Shown: piece after piece, positions 62,122-64,000 of the stretch
Position numbering within the stretch: the stretch's first letter is position 1
Layout: the number at the start of each line of letters is the position of its first letter
NCBI GenBank assembly: GCA_018697195.1
Contig: CM031857.1
Coordinates: 94,754,545-94,818,544 of the forward strand
Reading direction: 5' to 3'
DNA length: 64,000 nucleotides
From: Certhia americana
Lineage: Eukaryota > Chordata > Aves > Passeriformes > Certhiidae
Position numbers and translations under genes: made by a program
The notes under the pieces: generated by a model
Databases searched by the model: none
What the model saw: only the letters and a program-made list of their open reading frames with translations
Told to the model about the DNA's origin: nothing

Positions 62122-64000
62122 AAGAGTTATGAACTGCTGCATCTCAGCTGAGGCATTATATAGCTGGTGGAAATGGCCAGGTATAGAGTCAGCATTAATA
62201 TAATACGTGATGGACCAGTGAAAAAAACCCAAAACAAAACAATTTTCCATTTTCTACTAGTTGTACTTTGGGGTTGCTGCTTCATCACATTCCAACCTGA
62301 GCTCCCAGGTCAGATTTATAGCACATTTACTGCAGAAAAAAGATTATATCAGCCACATGTTGCATTTTTATCATGTCATTAACTTTTTATTTCTTTCCTT
62401 CAGAATTTTCTTTAGTGCCTGCTACAACAAAGAGTTGTGCAGATGAATAGACCTCAGTGAATCACCTTGTCTTTGATTTTATTTGTAGGGGTGACTATTT
62501 CAAGGTATTTTATTAGAAAACAGAAAGTGTGGAAAACAAGAAGAGGTACAAGGCATCTTGTGTTAATTGTTATGGGACATATGATATTGATGCAGTTGTG
62601 AATTTATAATAGAAAATACATCTGGGATAGTCACGTTCAAGTGCAGACCAATTTGTTCAAAGATCTTTGGTTACTATCTCTCAATGATAGAGTAACTTTC
62701 AAAGACAAAATATAAAGCAATCTTCATCTGCAAAAACTATTTTCTAGCTTTTCACATTCAAATCAGTTGTTTGAATCAAAATGCTAAGTTACTTTGATAG
62801 CTCTGCTTGGCCCCTGTTTTTCTAGTGAAGGAAAGGAAGAAAGGAATAACCAGCTAATTAATTTTGCCTGTCCTGAGAGTGATGCTCTCTGGGACTTTCA
62901 GTTTTGTCAAACGCAGAACAGCTGAGGATTTATTTCTCTGCTTCTCTCTCTATAATGCTCACTGACTGTGGGACTGCTGTGCAATGAATCAGCAAATAAG
63001 AATTTTCTGACAGGTACACTCTCAAGCGCAAAACAAGATGCTGGGCTGAGAAGTTCTTTACGCACTCATCACTCTGAACAGTTTGAAAAACAGCCAGCCA
63101 ACAAACCCTGCATTTCCCTACTTTCAAATTGTAGTTTTATTTTGTTTAGCAATGCTGAGAAGGTGCTTTCTCAGCTGAGATTCCACTGCAACTGCTGGTG
63201 AATATAGAGCTAGTTTTCCTTGAAGAAGGCTATCCAAAACACAGGCTTTAATTGCTTTTGTCAGGGCACAAAACTTTTCCTAATGTATCACAATAACCAA
63301 GAACTAAACTGGACTCCAAATATATATATTATTGGATGATTCTTGGTTCAGTTCAACAAGCTTAAAATAGTAATTCTTTTCTTTTGTATTTTTTCTCTTT
63401 GTTTTCCAATCCATTGCTGTGTTGGAATTTAACAAAGGCTAACACAAAATTAAATTATAGAAAAAATGTTTCATAAAAGAACAACAATCTCCTATGAATA
63501 CTTTAACATGCACTAGTGTAACCTGTAAGAGAAAATACGCAGGTCACACAGACAACTGTATCCTCTGCATGACACCATGGCCTCATATAAATGAAACATG
63601 TTAGAAAAAACTCATGGTTTTTGTTAACCACTAGTAATTAAGAAGAAATTCCTCCTTTGGTTTTGGAGGAAACAGAGGTCATATGACTAATGTATATACA
63701 CATAGGTCACAATCGAATGCACAATCTTTCTAAAAGCTCTTTTCAAACTGAAAACATCAATAAAAGCTGCTTCTTTTTCTGTTTTTTTTAAACTCACAGC
63801 TATGTACATTTTTACAAAGTTTCTTTAAATATAGTTCAGGCTGGCAAGTCATCTCTTTGCACAGAACTATACGTATTTTACTGCATAGTCAGTCCTCCTC
63901 TTTTTTTTTTTTCATTTTTGTTTTTAATAATAAAATTCTATTTCCCCCATCTGAATTACAGCTTCATATGCTGGGTAAAAGCCCATGGTGATGTCTTTGT
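62122..64000. other. Non-coding DNA to window end
   Basis: No gene is recognised. A hairpin with 8-bp arms GCTGAGAA (63,154-63,161) and TTCTCAGC (63,168-63,175) lies within a more balanced segment at about 62,880-63,210, where two overlapping frames (77 codons plus, 65 minus) show no motif. A T-run lies near 63,901-63,912. Confidence 0.5.

Noticed and set aside
1..64000. CRISPR arrays, operons, ribosomal or tRNA genes
   Set aside because: No spaced direct repeats, no rRNA-like blocks and no tRNA A/B-box pairs were noticed, and composition and repeats indicate vertebrate nuclear DNA.

Overview
The window looks like a non-coding stretch of a bird chromosome, possibly a passerine (songbird). 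It is AT-rich and has no open reading frame that reads convincingly as a gene. The bird assignment rests on two kinds of recognisable repeat. First, two CR1 LINE pieces are present: a plus-strand 3' end that finishes in the CR1 tail (ATTCTATGA-type octamers, about 4829-4839), and a minus-strand 3' portion at about 27,424-28,640. Second, two solo LTRs of the common avian ERVL-like family are present (inner end reading TGTCCTGATTTCAGC on the minus strand). No other lineage was tested.

Layout. 1-3,700 is AT-rich, with a 57-bp tandem duplication (736-848) and a GC-richer, repeat-like block (2,230-3,160). 3,712-4,840 is a CR1 3' end split by an inserted LTR (about 3,770-4,132). 6,557-6,663 is a CA microsatellite with an A/C-only tail. 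8,418-9,022 and 15,140-15,656 are minus-strand LTRs of one family. 9,611-10,187 is a possible further LTR. 19,797-20,515 is a locally GC-rich, internally duplicated block resembling a decayed LTR element, beside a 108-codon minus-strand frame of unknown origin. 27,424-28,640 is the second CR1. 34,333-35,055 is an LTR with matching TGTCATGG/CCATGACA ends and a near-perfect 5-bp target duplication. 36,929-37,268 is a 340-bp nearly pure homopurine tract. The remainder, 37,270-64,000, is mostly unique AT-rich DNA with homopolymer runs, T/G-only tracts, short palindromes and a few places that could be conserved regulatory elements or exons.

There is no operon, RNA gene, CRISPR array or intact mobile element, and I found no new biological system that I can defend. 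The observations most worth checking are the nested LTR-in-CR1 insertion, the recurring CCATTGA/TCAATGG palindromic motif (an old dispersed repeat, by inference), the homopurine tract, a homeodomain-site-rich segment near 39,840-40,010, and three weak coding or exon candidates (20,189-20,515 minus, 43,605-43,958 minus, 57,259-57,309 plus). Everything is from reading by eye. Repeat boundaries are approximate unless terminal motifs are cited.
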